Shown in pieces: positions 15,455 to 24,671 of a stretch of 33,755 bases of DNA. The translations under genes and the position numbers were made by a program. The stretch is from assembly GCF_022770135.1 (NCBI RefSeq), contig NZ_JALEIL010000093.1, positions 1-33,755 on the forward strand, given 5' to 3'. Position 1 is the first letter of the stretch; the number at the start of each line of letters is the position of its first letter. This DNA comes from Anaerococcus sp. Lineage in GTDB: Bacteria > Bacillota > Clostridia > Tissierellales > Peptoniphilaceae. The notes under the pieces are model-generated. The model saw nothing but the letters and a program-made list of their open reading frames with translations, was not told the DNA's origin and ran no database searches.

Positions 15455-15477
15455 AATAAGCCCTTATCTAGTATTAT
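15450..15477 (+). promoter_or_regulatory. Probable promoter of the HAD-walJ-ttcA-uppP-tag operon
   Basis: TTGAAA (15450-15455), a 16-base spacer and TATTAT (15472-15477). TATAAT at 15475-15480, with a 19-base spacer, is an alternative. The ribosome site AAAAGGAGACTT follows before the ATG at 15506. Confidence 0.55.
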
Positions 15478-15505
15478 AATATAGTCTAAAACGAAAAGGA
15501 GACTT

Positions 15506-16327
15506 ATGAAAAAAGATATAAAACTAATTGTATTTGACATAGATGGTACTTTAGTAAATGATAAAAAAGAAATGCTTGACGAAAACGTCACAGCTATTAA
15601 GAAACTTAAGAAAAAGGGGATTAAGATAGTCCTAAACTCTGGTAGGACCTTCAATGGTATGTGGAGGATGCGTCAAAAGCTTGACCTTATGGCCTATGAT
15701 GATTACTCTATCTGCGGAACAGGAGCCTTTGTAAGAAGAAACGCCGACGGCAAGGCCCTTATCTCCAATCCTCTAGGAGAGAAGGATTACGAAAAGATTA
15801 AAAGTATGGTTGGAGAAGAGGACCTACAGATTACAATCCATACCATGAATATTCTCTATTTAAATGCAGAAGTTCCTAACGATGCCTTCTTGTACGACCA
15901 ATGGCAGGTTTCTATGCCTTGGTTTAAGTTTGAAAAGTTTGAAGATATAGAAGATAGCATATGTAGGCTTGGCATTACAGGAGAAAAAGACCTTCTGGAT
16001 AAGTTCACTGAGGAAAATAGGAAAGAGCTTGTGAAAGACTATAAGATTATGAGAAATGAAAAGCATCTTCTAGAGATCCTAAACAAAAACTCAGGTAAGT
16101 CTGAAAGTCTAAAGAAACTAGCTCAAATGCTTGAGATAGACAGAGAAAACATCATGTATTTTGGAGACGGAATGAATGATGTAAAGAGCTTGGAGTTTGC
16201 AGGATGTGGTGTGGCCATGGCTTCTGGAATGAAAGAAGCACAAGATGTGGCAGACTTTGTCATAGGATCAAACGAAGAGCCTTCCATAGCGGAGTTTCTT
16301 AAGGAGTATTTTAATCTAGATGTCTAG
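15506..16327 (+). CDS. Cof-type HAD-IIB family phosphatase
   Basis: This 273-residue protein has VFDIDGTLV with Asp11 and Asp13, motif II LNSGRTF, and the C-terminal FGDGMNDVKSLEFAG followed by GVAMASG. That is the HAD-IIB pattern shared with the pair at 1645-3251, but from a more distant branch. It probably dephosphorylates a sugar phosphate or another small metabolite. It is the first gene of a five-gene operon. Its last eight bases overlap the start of the next gene (ATGTCTAG). Confidence 0.9.
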   Translation: MKKDIKLIVFDIDGTLVNDKKEMLDENVTAIKKLKKKGIKIVLNSGRTFNGMWRMRQKLDLMAYDDYSICGTGAFVRRNADGKALISNPLGEKDYEKIKSMVGEEDLQITIHTMNILYLNAEVPNDAFLYDQWQVSMPWFKFEKFEDIEDSICRLGITGEKDLLDKFTEENRKELVKDYKIMRNEKHLLEILNKNSGKSESLKKLAQMLEIDRENIMYFGDGMNDVKSLEFAGCGVAMASGMKEAQDVADFVIGSNEEPSIAEFLKEYFNLDV

Positions 16328-17111
16328 ATTTGTAACCTTATCTTCTGGATCATCAGGAAATGTAAGCTTTCTCGAATACAAGGGATGTCGCATACTAATC
16401 GATGCGGGATTTTCTGGGAAAAAAATCGAAAATCTCTTAGGCCAAATCGGAGAGGAAGCAAAGAATCTCGATGGGATATTTCTCACTCACGAGCACAACG
16501 ACCACATCCAAGGAGCAGGAGTCCTATCGAGGAGATTTGATATTCCAATCTATGCCAATGAGGGAACTTGGAAGGCTTTCTCTAAAAAAGCTAAGAGATT
16601 GAAGGAAGAAAATATAAAGATATTTAAGACAAACCAGTTCATAAACTTTAAATCAATGGATATCCTCCCCATATCCATCCACCACGATGCTATGGAGCCT
16701 GTGGGATATGTTATCTATCTGGGAAATAAAAAGATAAGTCTTATTTCTGATACAGGAATAATAGATGAGAAGATCGCCTACGAGATTAAGGGTTCTGATA
16801 TCTATTATATGGAGGCAAATCACGACCTAGAAGCCCTAAAGCTTGGGCCATATCCTCATAATCTTAAGCTTAGAGTTATGGGAAAGATGGGTCACTTATC
16901 AAACGATCAATCGGCCGAAGCCCTAGCTGATGCATTAGTTGGTAAGAATGAGACGGTTTTTCTATCTCACCTATCAGATACCAACAATACCCCAGAGCTT
17001 TCAAGACTTACAGTTGATAATTATCTCAAGGGTTTGGGACTGGATACAGAAAAAGATATAAACTTGGAGGTCTGTGAAAGATACATACCTTCAAAAATAG
17101 TGGAGTTATAA
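16320..17111 (+). CDS. Metallo-beta-lactamase fold nuclease, WalJ/YycJ type
   Basis: This 263-residue protein begins with TLSSGSSGN at residues 6-14, characteristic of the YycJ/WalJ group, followed by the metal motif THEHNDH (His57, His59, Asp61, His62). Further ligands are IHHDA, SDTGIID and the late HLSDTNNTPE. WalJ proteins are exonucleases linked to DNA repair and, in low-GC Gram-positives, usually lie in the walRK operon. Here no walRK genes are present and it is coupled to HAD and tRNA-thiolation genes instead. The only strong ribosome site (AAGGAG) is distant, about 13 bases before the ATG, consistent with translation by coupling. Confidence 0.9.
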   Translation: MSRFVTLSSGSSGNVSFLEYKGCRILIDAGFSGKKIENLLGQIGEEAKNLDGIFLTHEHNDHIQGAGVLSRRFDIPIYANEGTWKAFSKKAKRLKEENIKIFKTNQFINFKSMDILPISIHHDAMEPVGYVIYLGNKKISLISDTGIIDEKIAYEIKGSDIYYMEANHDLEALKLGPYPHNLKLRVMGKMGHLSNDQSAEALADALVGKNETVFLSHLSDTNNTPELSRLTVDNYLKGLGLDTEKDINLEVCERYIPSKIVEL

Positions 17112-17920
17112 TGGAATTAGTAGAAATTGAAAGATCACTTATAAAAAAATACAGGAAGGAAATCTGGTCGCCCTTTATCAAGGCAGTCAAGGAATTTTCC
17201 TTGATAAATGAGGGAGATAAGGTAGCTGTTGCCATATCTGGCGGCAAGGATTCCTTGATTCTTGCAAAGCTTATAGAAGAATTACATAAGCACTCTAGGG
17301 TAAAATTTGATGTAGAATACATCTCTATGGACCCAGGCTACGATAAGGAAAACAGAGATCTACTAGAAAAAAACTTAGCCTATCTTAATATAGATGCGAC
17401 AATTTATGATTCGGAAGTTTTCGAAGTAGCCGAGACCATAACCAAGGGAGACTATCCTTGCTATATGTGTGCGAGAATGAGAAGGGGCTTTCTCTATGCC
17501 AAGGCAAAGGAATTAGGATGTAACAAGGTTGCCCTAGGCCATCATATGAATGACGTAATCGAGACGACTATGATGAATGTCCTCTATGCAGGAAACTTCA
17601 AGACTATGAAGCCTAAGCTCATCGCTCAAAACTTTGACGATATGGAGCTAATCAGACCCCTCTATTATCTTCACGAGGATGATATCAAAAGATGGAGGGA
17701 TTACGTATCTCTGTCTGCTCTAAATTGCGCTTGCACAGTTACCAAATCTAGCGAATCCTACACTAGAAAGAAGATAAAAGAGTTAATAGCAGAACTTAAA
17801 AAAGATAACCCAGATGTAGAAAAGTCAATCCTAAGATCAGCAGAAAATGTCAATTGCGATATGGTCCTAGGATATCAAATAAAGGGAGAAAAACACTCAT
17901 TCTTGGAGGAATTTGAATGA
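17111..17920 (+). CDS. TtcA-family tRNA 2-thiocytidine synthetase-like protein
   Basis: This 269-residue protein has the PP-loop SGGKDS at 43-48, which activates the target base with ATP. Cys117 and Cys120 in DYPCYMCARMRRG form the CxxC pair, and Cys206/Cys208 in LNCACTVTK supply a further cysteine that could complete an iron-sulfur cluster. This is the TtcA pattern; TtcA thiolates cytidine 32 of tRNA in the cytoplasm. Firmicute relatives are less studied, so the target may differ. The start overlaps the previous stop by one base (TAATG) and the end overlaps uppP by four. Confidence 0.85.
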   Translation: MELVEIERSLIKKYRKEIWSPFIKAVKEFSLINEGDKVAVAISGGKDSLILAKLIEELHKHSRVKFDVEYISMDPGYDKENRDLLEKNLAYLNIDATIYDSEVFEVAETITKGDYPCYMCARMRRGFLYAKAKELGCNKVALGHHMNDVIETTMMNVLYAGNFKTMKPKLIAQNFDDMELIRPLYYLHEDDIKRWRDYVSLSALNCACTVTKSSESYTRKKIKELIAELKKDNPDVEKSILRSAENVNCDMVLGYQIKGEKHSFLEEFE

Positions 17921-18798
17921 TAATAGATTTTATAAAAGTCCTAATCCTTTCTATAGTGGAAGGAGTTACGGAATTCTTGCCAGTATCATCGACTGGACAT
18001 TTGATATTGGTAAACCAATTTGTAAAGCTTGAACCAGAAGGATTTTCTAACGCCTTTAATATAATCATCCAACTAGGGGCAATCCTGTCTGTCGTAGTGA
18101 TTTACTTTAAAAGGCTCAACCCTTGGGATAGGGAAAAGACAGAAAGATACTTTCCTAGAAACTACGACAGGTTAAACGGTCAATCTAGATTCTATTTTAG
18201 ATTGACCCATCCGGATAAGAAGACAATAGAGCTTTGGAAAAGAGTAATAGTAGGAATCCTTCCAGCTATGGTCTTGGGCCTACTCTTTGATGATTTCATA
18301 GACGAACACCTATTTAACCCAATGGTAGTTGCAACTATGCTACTAGTATGGGGTCTCATAATAATCTTTGTAGAAAAAAGAAATAAGAAGGATAAAGGCT
18401 TTAGGCACGATAATATAGCCATGGTTTCCTATAAGACCGTACTTGCTATAGGATTTTTCCAAACCCTTGCCATGATTCCGGGAACAAGTAGGTCAGCTGC
18501 GACAATTATGGGAGCCATGATCCTAGGATTATCCAGATCTGCTGCAGCAGAATTCTCATTTTTCCTAGCAATTCCTACTATGCTTGGGGCGACTTTCCTT
18601 AAAGTTGTTAAAAACTTCGGAGGCTTTACCGCCTACCAGTGGCTTCTTATCCTTTTGGGCATGGTCCTAAGCTTTCTTGTAGCATATTTTGTTATCAAGA
18701 AATTCATGGCCTACATCAGAAACAACGACTTCATCCCATTTGGAATTTACAGAATAATACTAGCTATAATAGTATTTGTTTACTTTTTATTCTTCTAG
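17917..18798 (+). CDS. uppP: Undecaprenyl-diphosphate phosphatase
   Basis: This 293-residue polytopic membrane protein carries the BacA/UppP signatures: EGVTEFLPVSSTGH at residues 15-28 and PGTSRSAAT near 188-196. It removes a phosphate from undecaprenyl diphosphate at the membrane, recycling the lipid carrier for peptidoglycan and other wall polymers, and gives some bacitracin resistance. The start overlaps the ttcA-like stop as ATGA. The next gene begins directly after its stop codon. It ends in the hydrophobic, aromatic tail usual for the family. Confidence 0.96.
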   Translation: MIIDFIKVLILSIVEGVTEFLPVSSTGHLILVNQFVKLEPEGFSNAFNIIIQLGAILSVVVIYFKRLNPWDREKTERYFPRNYDRLNGQSRFYFRLTHPDKKTIELWKRVIVGILPAMVLGLLFDDFIDEHLFNPMVVATMLLVWGLIIIFVEKRNKKDKGFRHDNIAMVSYKTVLAIGFFQTLAMIPGTSRSAATIMGAMILGLSRSAAAEFSFFLAIPTMLGATFLKVVKNFGGFTAYQWLLILLGMVLSFLVAYFVIKKFMAYIRNNDFIPFGIYRIILAIIVFVYFLFF

Positions 18799-19350
18799 AT
18801 GAAAAAAAGATGTGAATGGGCAAAGGGAGAGCTCTTAGAAAAATATCACGATGAGGAATACGGAAATATCAGCCATGACGATGCCTATATCTTCGAAGTC
18901 CTCGTCATGGAATTTATGCAGGCGGGTCTTAGCTTTGAGATAATCCTAAAGAAAAGAGAAGCCATGCGTAAGGCCTTTGACGGCTTTGATTATAGGAAAA
19001 TTGCAGGATATGACGATAGAAAAATCGAAGAGCTCATGGCAAACGATAAAATAATCAGAAATAAGAAAAAATTAAAAGCCTTGGTAAAAAACGCCAAGGC
19101 CTTCATAAAAGTAAGAGAAGACTACGGGTCTTTTGATAGATATTTAGAAAACTTCATCAAAGAGCCCATAGACTACAAGAGAAAAGAAGGGGAGATAATT
19201 GCAAAAAGCAAACTTTCCGAGAAACTATCCAAAGACATGAAAGATAAGTCTTTCTCCTTTGTAGGACCAGTCACAATTCATTCCTTCTTAGAAGCCATAG
19301 GAAGAATAAATTGTCACTGCATTTCTTGCTTTAAACACAAAAACAGCTAG
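18799..19350 (+). CDS. tag: DNA-3-methyladenine glycosylase I
   Basis: This 183-residue protein has the TAG zinc ligands at the expected places: Cys5 (KKRCEWA), His17 (KYHDEEYG), His173 and Cys177 (NCHCISCFKH), closely matching Cys4, His17, His175 and Cys179 of the E. coli enzyme. It removes 3-methyladenine from alkylated DNA. The ATG directly follows the uppP stop with no intergenic base, so it must be translated by reinitiation. Its stop codon lies within the terminator stem. It is the last gene of the operon. Confidence 0.95.
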   Translation: MKKRCEWAKGELLEKYHDEEYGNISHDDAYIFEVLVMEFMQAGLSFEIILKKREAMRKAFDGFDYRKIAGYDDRKIEELMANDKIIRNKKKLKALVKNAKAFIKVREDYGSFDRYLENFIKEPIDYKRKEGEIIAKSKLSEKLSKDMKDKSFSFVGPVTIHSFLEAIGRINCHCISCFKHKNS

Positions 19351-19380
19351 AATAAGTTAAGGCTAATCTAGCTGTTTTTT
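19339..19380. terminator. Two-way intrinsic terminator between tag and the AraC gene
   Basis: AAAAACAGCTAGA (19339-19351) pairs perfectly with TCTAGCTGTTTTT (19367-19379) over a 15-base loop. Both strands end in a T-run, so it can stop transcription of tag from the left and of the araC-type gene from the right. Confidence 0.9.
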
Positions 19381-19403
19381 CTATGTGAAGATATAATATA
19401 TGA

Positions 19404-20225
19404 CTATCTGTAATCACTAGGACTTTTGTCATAGAATTCCTTGAAGGCCTTAGAGAAATACAAGGGGTCCTTAAAGCCTACTGAATAAGCAATTACCTTG
19501 ATAGATTCCTTGGTATTTTCTAAAAGCTGAGAGGCCCTTTTCATCCTAATCTCTTGTAGATATTGTTTGGGAGACATAGATGTGTATTCCTTAAAGATCC
19601 TTGTCAGATAGCTTCTATTGACATTGAGCTTTGACGCAATATCCTGGATTGATAAATCAGCCTTGTTGTATTGGGTCTCTATTATACGCCTACAATCAAG
19701 GTAAATTTGCGTTCGACTATCCACTGGCTTTTTATTTTGTTGTGGACCTATCTTAATTAACTCATATAAAACTTCGTAGCTATAGCTTATAAGCCTTAGT
19801 AGTTTTAGATTATAGTCGTCAATACTTTCAGAATCCACGACCATTGATTTTATTATGTTTCCAAGCTTTTTCGTATCACAAGTATCAGATGATTTGATAT
19901 AAGAAATTTCATGAATCCTAGATAAGGACAGATAATCCTTAATCCTATTGCCGTTTATACCAATCCAATAATAGGACCAAGGCTCATCTTTATCTGCCTG
20001 GTAGTAGGTAAGCTCATTTTTCTTTAGTAGGAACAAGTCGCCTTCCTTCAAAAATATTTTTTCTTTCTTGTAATGAAAATAGCCCGACCCGTTTGAAATA
20101 TAGTGAAGGACGTAATTATCCCTTATAGCAGGGCCGAAATCTTGCAAAGACTTGCAATCTTCATAGCCCACAAAATCAACTGCCACATCCATACTAAGTG
20201 TATCAAATTCCGAATAAATAACCAT
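19404..20225 (-). CDS. msmR: AraC-family transcriptional activator of the msm operon
   Basis: I choose the ATG at 20225 (MVIYSEFDTLSMDVAV) because GGAGAG lies four bases upstream; the longer frame from 20279 has no ribosome site and would run into the divergent promoter. The 273-residue protein has an N-terminal cupin-like sugar-sensing domain (VLHYISNGSGYFHYKKEKI). Its C-terminal two-helix-turn-helix domain contains SIQDIASKLNVNRSYLTRIF and IKVIAYSVGFKDPLYFSKAF. It is divergent from the alpha-galactosidase gene, as RafR/MsmR-type activators often are, and probably activates the operon when melibiose, raffinose or isomaltose-type sugars are present. Confidence 0.88.
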   Translation of the reverse strand: MVIYSEFDTLSMDVAVDFVGYEDCKSLQDFGPAIRDNYVLHYISNGSGYFHYKKEKIFLKEGDLFLLKKNELTYYQADKDEPWSYYWIGINGNRIKDYLSLSRIHEISYIKSSDTCDTKKLGNIIKSMVVDSESIDDYNLKLLRLISYSYEVLYELIKIGPQQNKKPVDSRTQIYLDCRRIIETQYNKADLSIQDIASKLNVNRSYLTRIFKEYTSMSPKQYLQEIRMKRASQLLENTKESIKVIAYSVGFKDPLYFSKAFKEFYDKSPSDYR

Positions 20226-20274
20226 AGCACTCTCCAATAGTAACATTTTACCATATGGGAACAACAAAAGTCCA

Positions 20275-20303
20275 TTCAAGGAATCGCTTTCATATTATAT
20301 AAT
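20275..20303 (+). promoter_or_regulatory. msm operon promoter
   Basis: TATAAT at 20298-20303 is a perfect -10 box. The -35 position (20275-20280, TTCAAG) is poor, as expected where an AraC activator is needed. The AGAGGAGG ribosome site follows before the ATG at 20328. Confidence 0.6.
20279..20292 (-). promoter_or_regulatory. Catabolite-responsive element (cre), CcpA operator
   Basis: Read on the minus strand, TGAAAGCGATTCCT matches 12 of 14 positions of the cre consensus TGAAARCGYTTNCA. It fills the spacer between the -35 and -10 boxes, a repressing position, so glucose would be expected to shut the msm operon down through CcpA. Confidence 0.65.
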
Positions 20304-20327
20304 TTAGATAATATAGAGGAGGTATTT

Positions 20328-22496
20328 ATGGGAATTATTATTAAAGATAGGCTCTACTATGTACATGCTAAGGGTCTGTCGATGATTTTAGAAAACCGTG
20401 ATGGAGATTTGTTACTTAAACATCTAGGAAAAAGTATTAAGGATTATAATTTTTCTAATAGCGTATTTGAAAAGGACCACGCTTTTTCGCCAACACAAAG
20501 TCCCGATGATAGGACTTATAGTTACGATACGCAAAGGCAAGCCTTCGGAGTCCATGGCTTCGGCGATTTTAGACATCCATCGATTAAAATTGAGCATGGC
20601 AACAATGAACTTACATTATTTAAAATAAAAGAAAGCCAGATTTTAGATTATGAAGTCGATGCAAAAGGCCTTCCAAATCCACACTCTAGAAAGGGAGCTG
20701 AGACTTTGATTTTAATTTTGGAGGATGAAGTTAGTGAGATTGAGCTAAAAGTTTACTACACCGCCTATGAAGATTCTCCAACCATATCTACTTTTACAAG
20801 ACTTATAAATAAATCGGATAAAGAAGTTGTTATTCATAGGGACTTATCTGCAATGTTTGATATGCCTGCTTCTTCTTATGATATAATAAGCTTACAGGGG
20901 GCCTACGCAAGAGAGAAAACTCTCCGCCGTCACAAGGTAGATCAGGGAATTTTTTCGGTATCTTCAAACCGTGGGGCTTCTGGCCACGCTCAGACACCGG
21001 CTATAATCTTATCAGATTCCCTAGCAAATGAAGATTATGGAGAAGCTTGGGCCCTTCAGCTGATGTATAGCGGGAATTTCCAGGCAAGTGTCGAGAAAAA
21101 TCAACTAAATGAAGTCAGAATGTCGATTGGAATTTCTGATGACAATTTCTCTTGGAAGCTTAATCCAGGTGAAAGCTTCGATACACCTGTTGCCTTACTA
21201 ACTTACTCAGACCAGGGTCTTAGCAAACTAAGCCAAGAAAGTCAAAGTTTTGTTCAAAATCATATTATGGCCAAAAACTTTGCCTATGAGAAAAGACCAA
21301 TCCTAATCAATAACTGGGAGGCTACATATTTTGACTTTGATAAGGAAAAACTATCCAGCTTAACTGATGAGGCAAGTAGGCTTGGAATAGAGCTTTTTGT
21401 CCTAGACGATGGCTGGTTTGGCAATCGTTTTGATGACAACAGGGCCCTGGGAGATTGGCAGGTAAATGAAGAAAAGATCGGTTGTAAGCTTAGTGAACTT
21501 ATAAGCGATGTTCATAAAAAGGGGATGAAATTTGGCCTATGGGTAGAACCTGAGATGATTTCTGTTGATAGTGATCTTTATAGGAAGCACCCAGATTGGG
21601 CCATCCAAGCACCTAAGAGGGGTCATAGCTATTCAAGAAATCAACTTGTCCTTAACCTAGCTAATCCAGAGGTAGTGGCTTATCTTAAAGAAGTCCTAGA
21701 TGATCTTCTATCAAATCATGATATAGATTATATAAAATGGGACTATAATAGGAATATTACAAATATCGGAAATGGTAAAGATTATCTCGAAACGAGGGAA
21801 CAATCTCACAGATATATGTTAGGCTTTTATGATTTGGTTAAGTTCTTGACAGAAAAGCATTCAGACGTACTCTTTGAGTCTTGTTCGGGAGGGGGAGGAA
21901 GAAACGACCTTGGAGTGATGAGATATTTCCCCCAAGTTTGGGCAAGTGATAATACAGACGCCATAAATAGGCTTCCTATCCAATATGGCTCGACCTTCCT
22001 TTACCCAACTATCAGTATGGGAGCCCATGTCTCTGCCTCTCCTAATCATCAGATGAATCGAGTAACTTCTCTTAAAACTAGGGGCCATGTCGCTATGATG
22101 GGTAATTTCGGCTATGAATTAGACTTAAGCAAGCTAAGCGAGGAAGAAAAGGAAGAGATAAAAGAGCAAGTAAACTTATACAAAGAAATCCGCCCTATAG
22201 TCCAATTTGGAAGACAATACAGGTTAATTAATCCGAGCAGAGAGAGCAATGAAGTTGCTGTAGAATTTGTTAAGGATGAAAGCATTCTAGTAACTTATGT
22301 AAGGATCCTTTCAACTATAGAAGAGATTGAAACTACTCTTAAGCTAAAGGGCCTTGAAGAAGAAAGCTTCTATCGTTTACATGGAACGAATAAGATTTAT
22401 TCAGGAGCAGAACTTATGTATGCTGGTCTAACTATAGTGATGGATGGGGGAGATTTCCTAAGCAAACAATATTACTTTACGAAAATCGAAGCTTAA
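20328..22496 (+). CDS. aga: Alpha-galactosidase, glycoside hydrolase family 36
   Basis: This 722-residue enzyme has the GH36 layout: an N-terminal beta-sandwich, a TIM barrel and a small C-terminal domain. Asp472 in IKWDYNRN is the nucleophile, and the SDNTDA segment near 540-545 supplies the acid/base Asp. [10 protein letters not shown] and LWVEPEM are substrate-site motifs. It releases galactose from melibiose, raffinose and stachyose in the cytoplasm, as there is no signal peptide. It is the first gene of the operon, with a strong ribosome site. Eight of its 34 arginines use CGN codons, unlike typical genes of this window. Confidence 0.96.
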   Translation: MGIIIKDRLYYVHAKGLSMILENRDGDLLLKHLGKSIKDYNFSNSVFEKDHAFSPTQSPDDRTYSYDTQRQAFGVHGFGDFRHPSIKIEHGNNELTLFKIKESQILDYEVDAKGLPNPHSRKGAETLILILEDEVSEIELKVYYTAYEDSPTISTFTRLINKSDKEVVIHRDLSAMFDMPASSYDIISLQGAYAREKTLRRHKVDQGIFSVSSNRGASGHAQTPAIILSDSLANEDYGEAWALQLMYSGNFQASVEKNQLNEVRMSIGISDDNFSWKLNPGESFDTPVALLTYSDQGLSKLSQESQSFVQNHIMAKNFAYEKRPILINNWEATYFDFDKEKLSSLTDEASRLGIELFVLDDGWFGNRFDDNRALGDWQVNEEKIGCKLSELISDVHKKGMKFGLWVEPEMISVDSDLYRKHPDWAIQAPKRGHSYSRNQLVLNLANPEVVAYLKEVLDDLLSNHDIDYIKWDYNRNITNIGNGKDYLETREQSHRYMLGFYDLVKFLTEKHSDVLFESCSGGGGRNDLGVMRYFPQVWASDNTDAINRLPIQYGSTFLYPTISMGAHVSASPNHQMNRVTSLKTRGHVAMMGNFGYELDLSKLSEEEKEEIKEQVNLYKEIRPIVQFGRQYRLINPSRESNEVAVEFVKDESILVTYVRILSTIEEIETTLKLKGLEEESFYRLHGTNKIYSGAELMYAGLTIVMDGGDFLSKQYYFTKIEA

Positions 22497-22517
22497 ATTT
22501 CTAAGAAGGAGAAAGAA

Positions 22518-23789
22518 ATGAAAAATAATAAGAGATTTATTATAAGGAGGATGGTCTTCTTTTTGATCGTTCTTATAAATCTTACTTCCTGTTCCAATAA
22601 GGAAGAAAAGTCCGCAGATGGGAGGGTCGTAATTGAATTTTTCAATCAGAAAAAAGAGATGGTCGACACCCTAGAGGAGATAGTAAAAGATTTTGAGAAA
22701 GAAAATCCAGACATAAAGGTTAACATGACAAGCGTACCAGATGCTGGAACAGTCCTTAAAACCCGTATGCTTGCAGGCGATAGCCCGGATATAGTCAATA
22801 TATATCCTCAAAACATGGACTTTAAGGAATGGGCTAAGGCGGGATATTTCAAAGACCTAAGTGGGGCGAGCTATCTTGACAATATAGTAAATGATTATGA
22901 AGAAAAGTACGCCATAGATGGCAAAATTTACAATGTTCCTCTATCAGCTAACTTTTATTGTATCTACTACAACAAGACAAAATTCGATGAATTGGGACTA
23001 AAGGTACCTGAAACTTGGGAAGAATTCGAAAAGCTTGTAGAAGATATTAAGGCTAAGGGAGAAGTTCCTTTCGCCGTAGCAGGTAGTGAGGGTTGGACCC
23101 TAAATGGATATCATCAACTTTCCTTGATTAATATAACAGGAAGCGATGAGGCTGCAAACGATTATCTAAGATACTCTGATGTAAATTCAATTAATGAAAA
23201 TGATGAGACTCTAGTAAAAGACAGCGAGTACCTAGACTTACTAGCAGATAAGGGAAATGCTCAAAAAAACTGGGAAGGGGCCTCCTACAATGATTCTGTG
23301 GTTGCCTACGCAACAGAAAAATCCCTAATGCTTGCTGGTGGATCTTGGGTACTTGCGGCAATTAGCCAACAAAACCCTGAATTTGAAGTAGCTACCTTTG
23401 CTTTCCCAGGTGTAAATAAGGGAGAGGAAGTTACAGTAGGAGCAGGAGACTTGGCTCTTTCAATATCAGAAAATACCAAACACCCTGATGAAGCAGAGCG
23501 TTTCCTAGAATACATGACATCTAAGGAAGCTATGCAAAAGTACTACGACGTAGATGGGTCACCGGTTGCTGTAAAGGGAGTAAAGGAGAATGAAGATTCG
23601 CCACTTGCACCCTTGTATAAGCTTGCTTTTACTGACAGACACTATGTTTGGTTGGGTCAAGAGTGGAATAGTGAAGAAGACTTCTTCCAAGCTACAACTA
23701 ATTATCTACTAACACAAGACAGGGCCCAATTAGCGAAGGAGCTCAATGCTTTCTTTAATCCGATGAAAGCTAGCAATAAAAAGGAGTAA
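22518..23789 (+). CDS. msmE: Sugar ABC transporter substrate-binding lipoprotein
   Basis: This 423-residue protein has a lipoprotein signal: positive residues, a hydrophobic run, then LTSC with Cys25 as the lipidation site. The mature part is a family 1 extracellular solute-binding protein (VIEFFNQKKEMVDTLEEIVK, then YNKTKFDELGLKVPETWEEF, AGGSWVLAA). It would capture alpha-galactosides or isomalto-oligosaccharides outside the membrane and deliver them to the two permeases that follow. It starts 21 bases after aga. Length and position match MsmE of Streptococcus mutans. Confidence 0.95.
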   Translation: MKNNKRFIIRRMVFFLIVLINLTSCSNKEEKSADGRVVIEFFNQKKEMVDTLEEIVKDFEKENPDIKVNMTSVPDAGTVLKTRMLAGDSPDIVNIYPQNMDFKEWAKAGYFKDLSGASYLDNIVNDYEEKYAIDGKIYNVPLSANFYCIYYNKTKFDELGLKVPETWEEFEKLVEDIKAKGEVPFAVAGSEGWTLNGYHQLSLINITGSDEAANDYLRYSDVNSINENDETLVKDSEYLDLLADKGNAQKNWEGASYNDSVVAYATEKSLMLAGGSWVLAAISQQNPEFEVATFAFPGVNKGEEVTVGAGDLALSISENTKHPDEAERFLEYMTSKEAMQKYYDVDGSPVAVKGVKENEDSPLAPLYKLAFTDRHYVWLGQEWNSEEDFFQATTNYLLTQDRAQLAKELNAFFNPMKASNKKE

Positions 23790-23794
23790 ATAAC

Positions 23795-24661
23795 ATGAGA
23801 AAGTTTTTAAACAAATATTGGGGTTGGACCTTTTTGATCATACCTTTGATATTACAAGCCATATTTTTCTATTTTCCAATGTTACAGGGAGCTTTTTATA
23901 GCTTCACTAACTGGACAGGGCTAACCTATAACTTTGATTTCGTAGGAATAAATAATTATTCAATCCTTATGACTGATGAGAAGTTCTTCAAGGCCTTAGG
24001 CTTTACCTTGATATTAACTATATGTCTTATAGTTGGAGAAATAGTATTTGGTATATTAATAGCTAGAGCCCTAAATTCAAAAATCAAGGGACAAACATTT
24101 TTTAGAGCTTGGTTTTTCTTCCCAGCTGTCCTATCAGGACTAACCGTATCTTTGATTTTTAAACAAATCTTTAACTACGGTCTTCCAGCCATAGGAGAAT
24201 CCTTAAATATAGAATTCCTAAAAACTAGTCTTTTGGGAACGACTTATGGTTCTATCTTCGCTGCTATATTTGTAATGCTTTGGCAGGGAGTTGCTATGCC
24301 AATAATAATTTTCCTATCAGGACTACAGACAATCCCAACAGAGATAAAAGAAGCGGCAGCCATTGATGGAGCAACTAGCAGACAGACATTTTGGAGCATA
24401 GAACTACCTTACCTCTTGCCAAGCATATCAATGGTCTTTATCATGGCCCTTAAGGCAGGGCTTACGGCCTTTGATCAAATCTTTGCCCTTACAGGTGGAG
24501 GTCCTAGCAATGCTACAACCTCTATAGGACTTTTGGTTTATAACTATGCCTTTAAGAGCAATCAATACGGCTACGCCAATGCCATAGCCCTTATACTATT
24601 TTTGCTTATAGCTATAGTTTCTATTGTCCAGATTAAGATATCAAAACGTTACGAAGTATGA
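23795..24661 (+). CDS. msmF: Sugar ABC transporter permease, MalF-like
   Basis: This 288-residue membrane protein has six predicted helices and the permease coupling loop EIKEAAAIDGATSRQTF, whose EAA motif docks the ATPase. It forms the import channel with MsmG. The ribosome site AAAAAGGAGTAAATAAC precedes the ATG, five bases after the msmE stop. Confidence 0.95.
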   Translation: MRKFLNKYWGWTFLIIPLILQAIFFYFPMLQGAFYSFTNWTGLTYNFDFVGINNYSILMTDEKFFKALGFTLILTICLIVGEIVFGILIARALNSKIKGQTFFRAWFFFPAVLSGLTVSLIFKQIFNYGLPAIGESLNIEFLKTSLLGTTYGSIFAAIFVMLWQGVAMPIIIFLSGLQTIPTEIKEAAAIDGATSRQTFWSIELPYLLPSISMVFIMALKAGLTAFDQIFALTGGGPSNATTSIGLLVYNYAFKSNQYGYANAIALILFLLIAIVSIVQIKISKRYEV

Positions 24662-24671
24662 GGTGTAAAAT

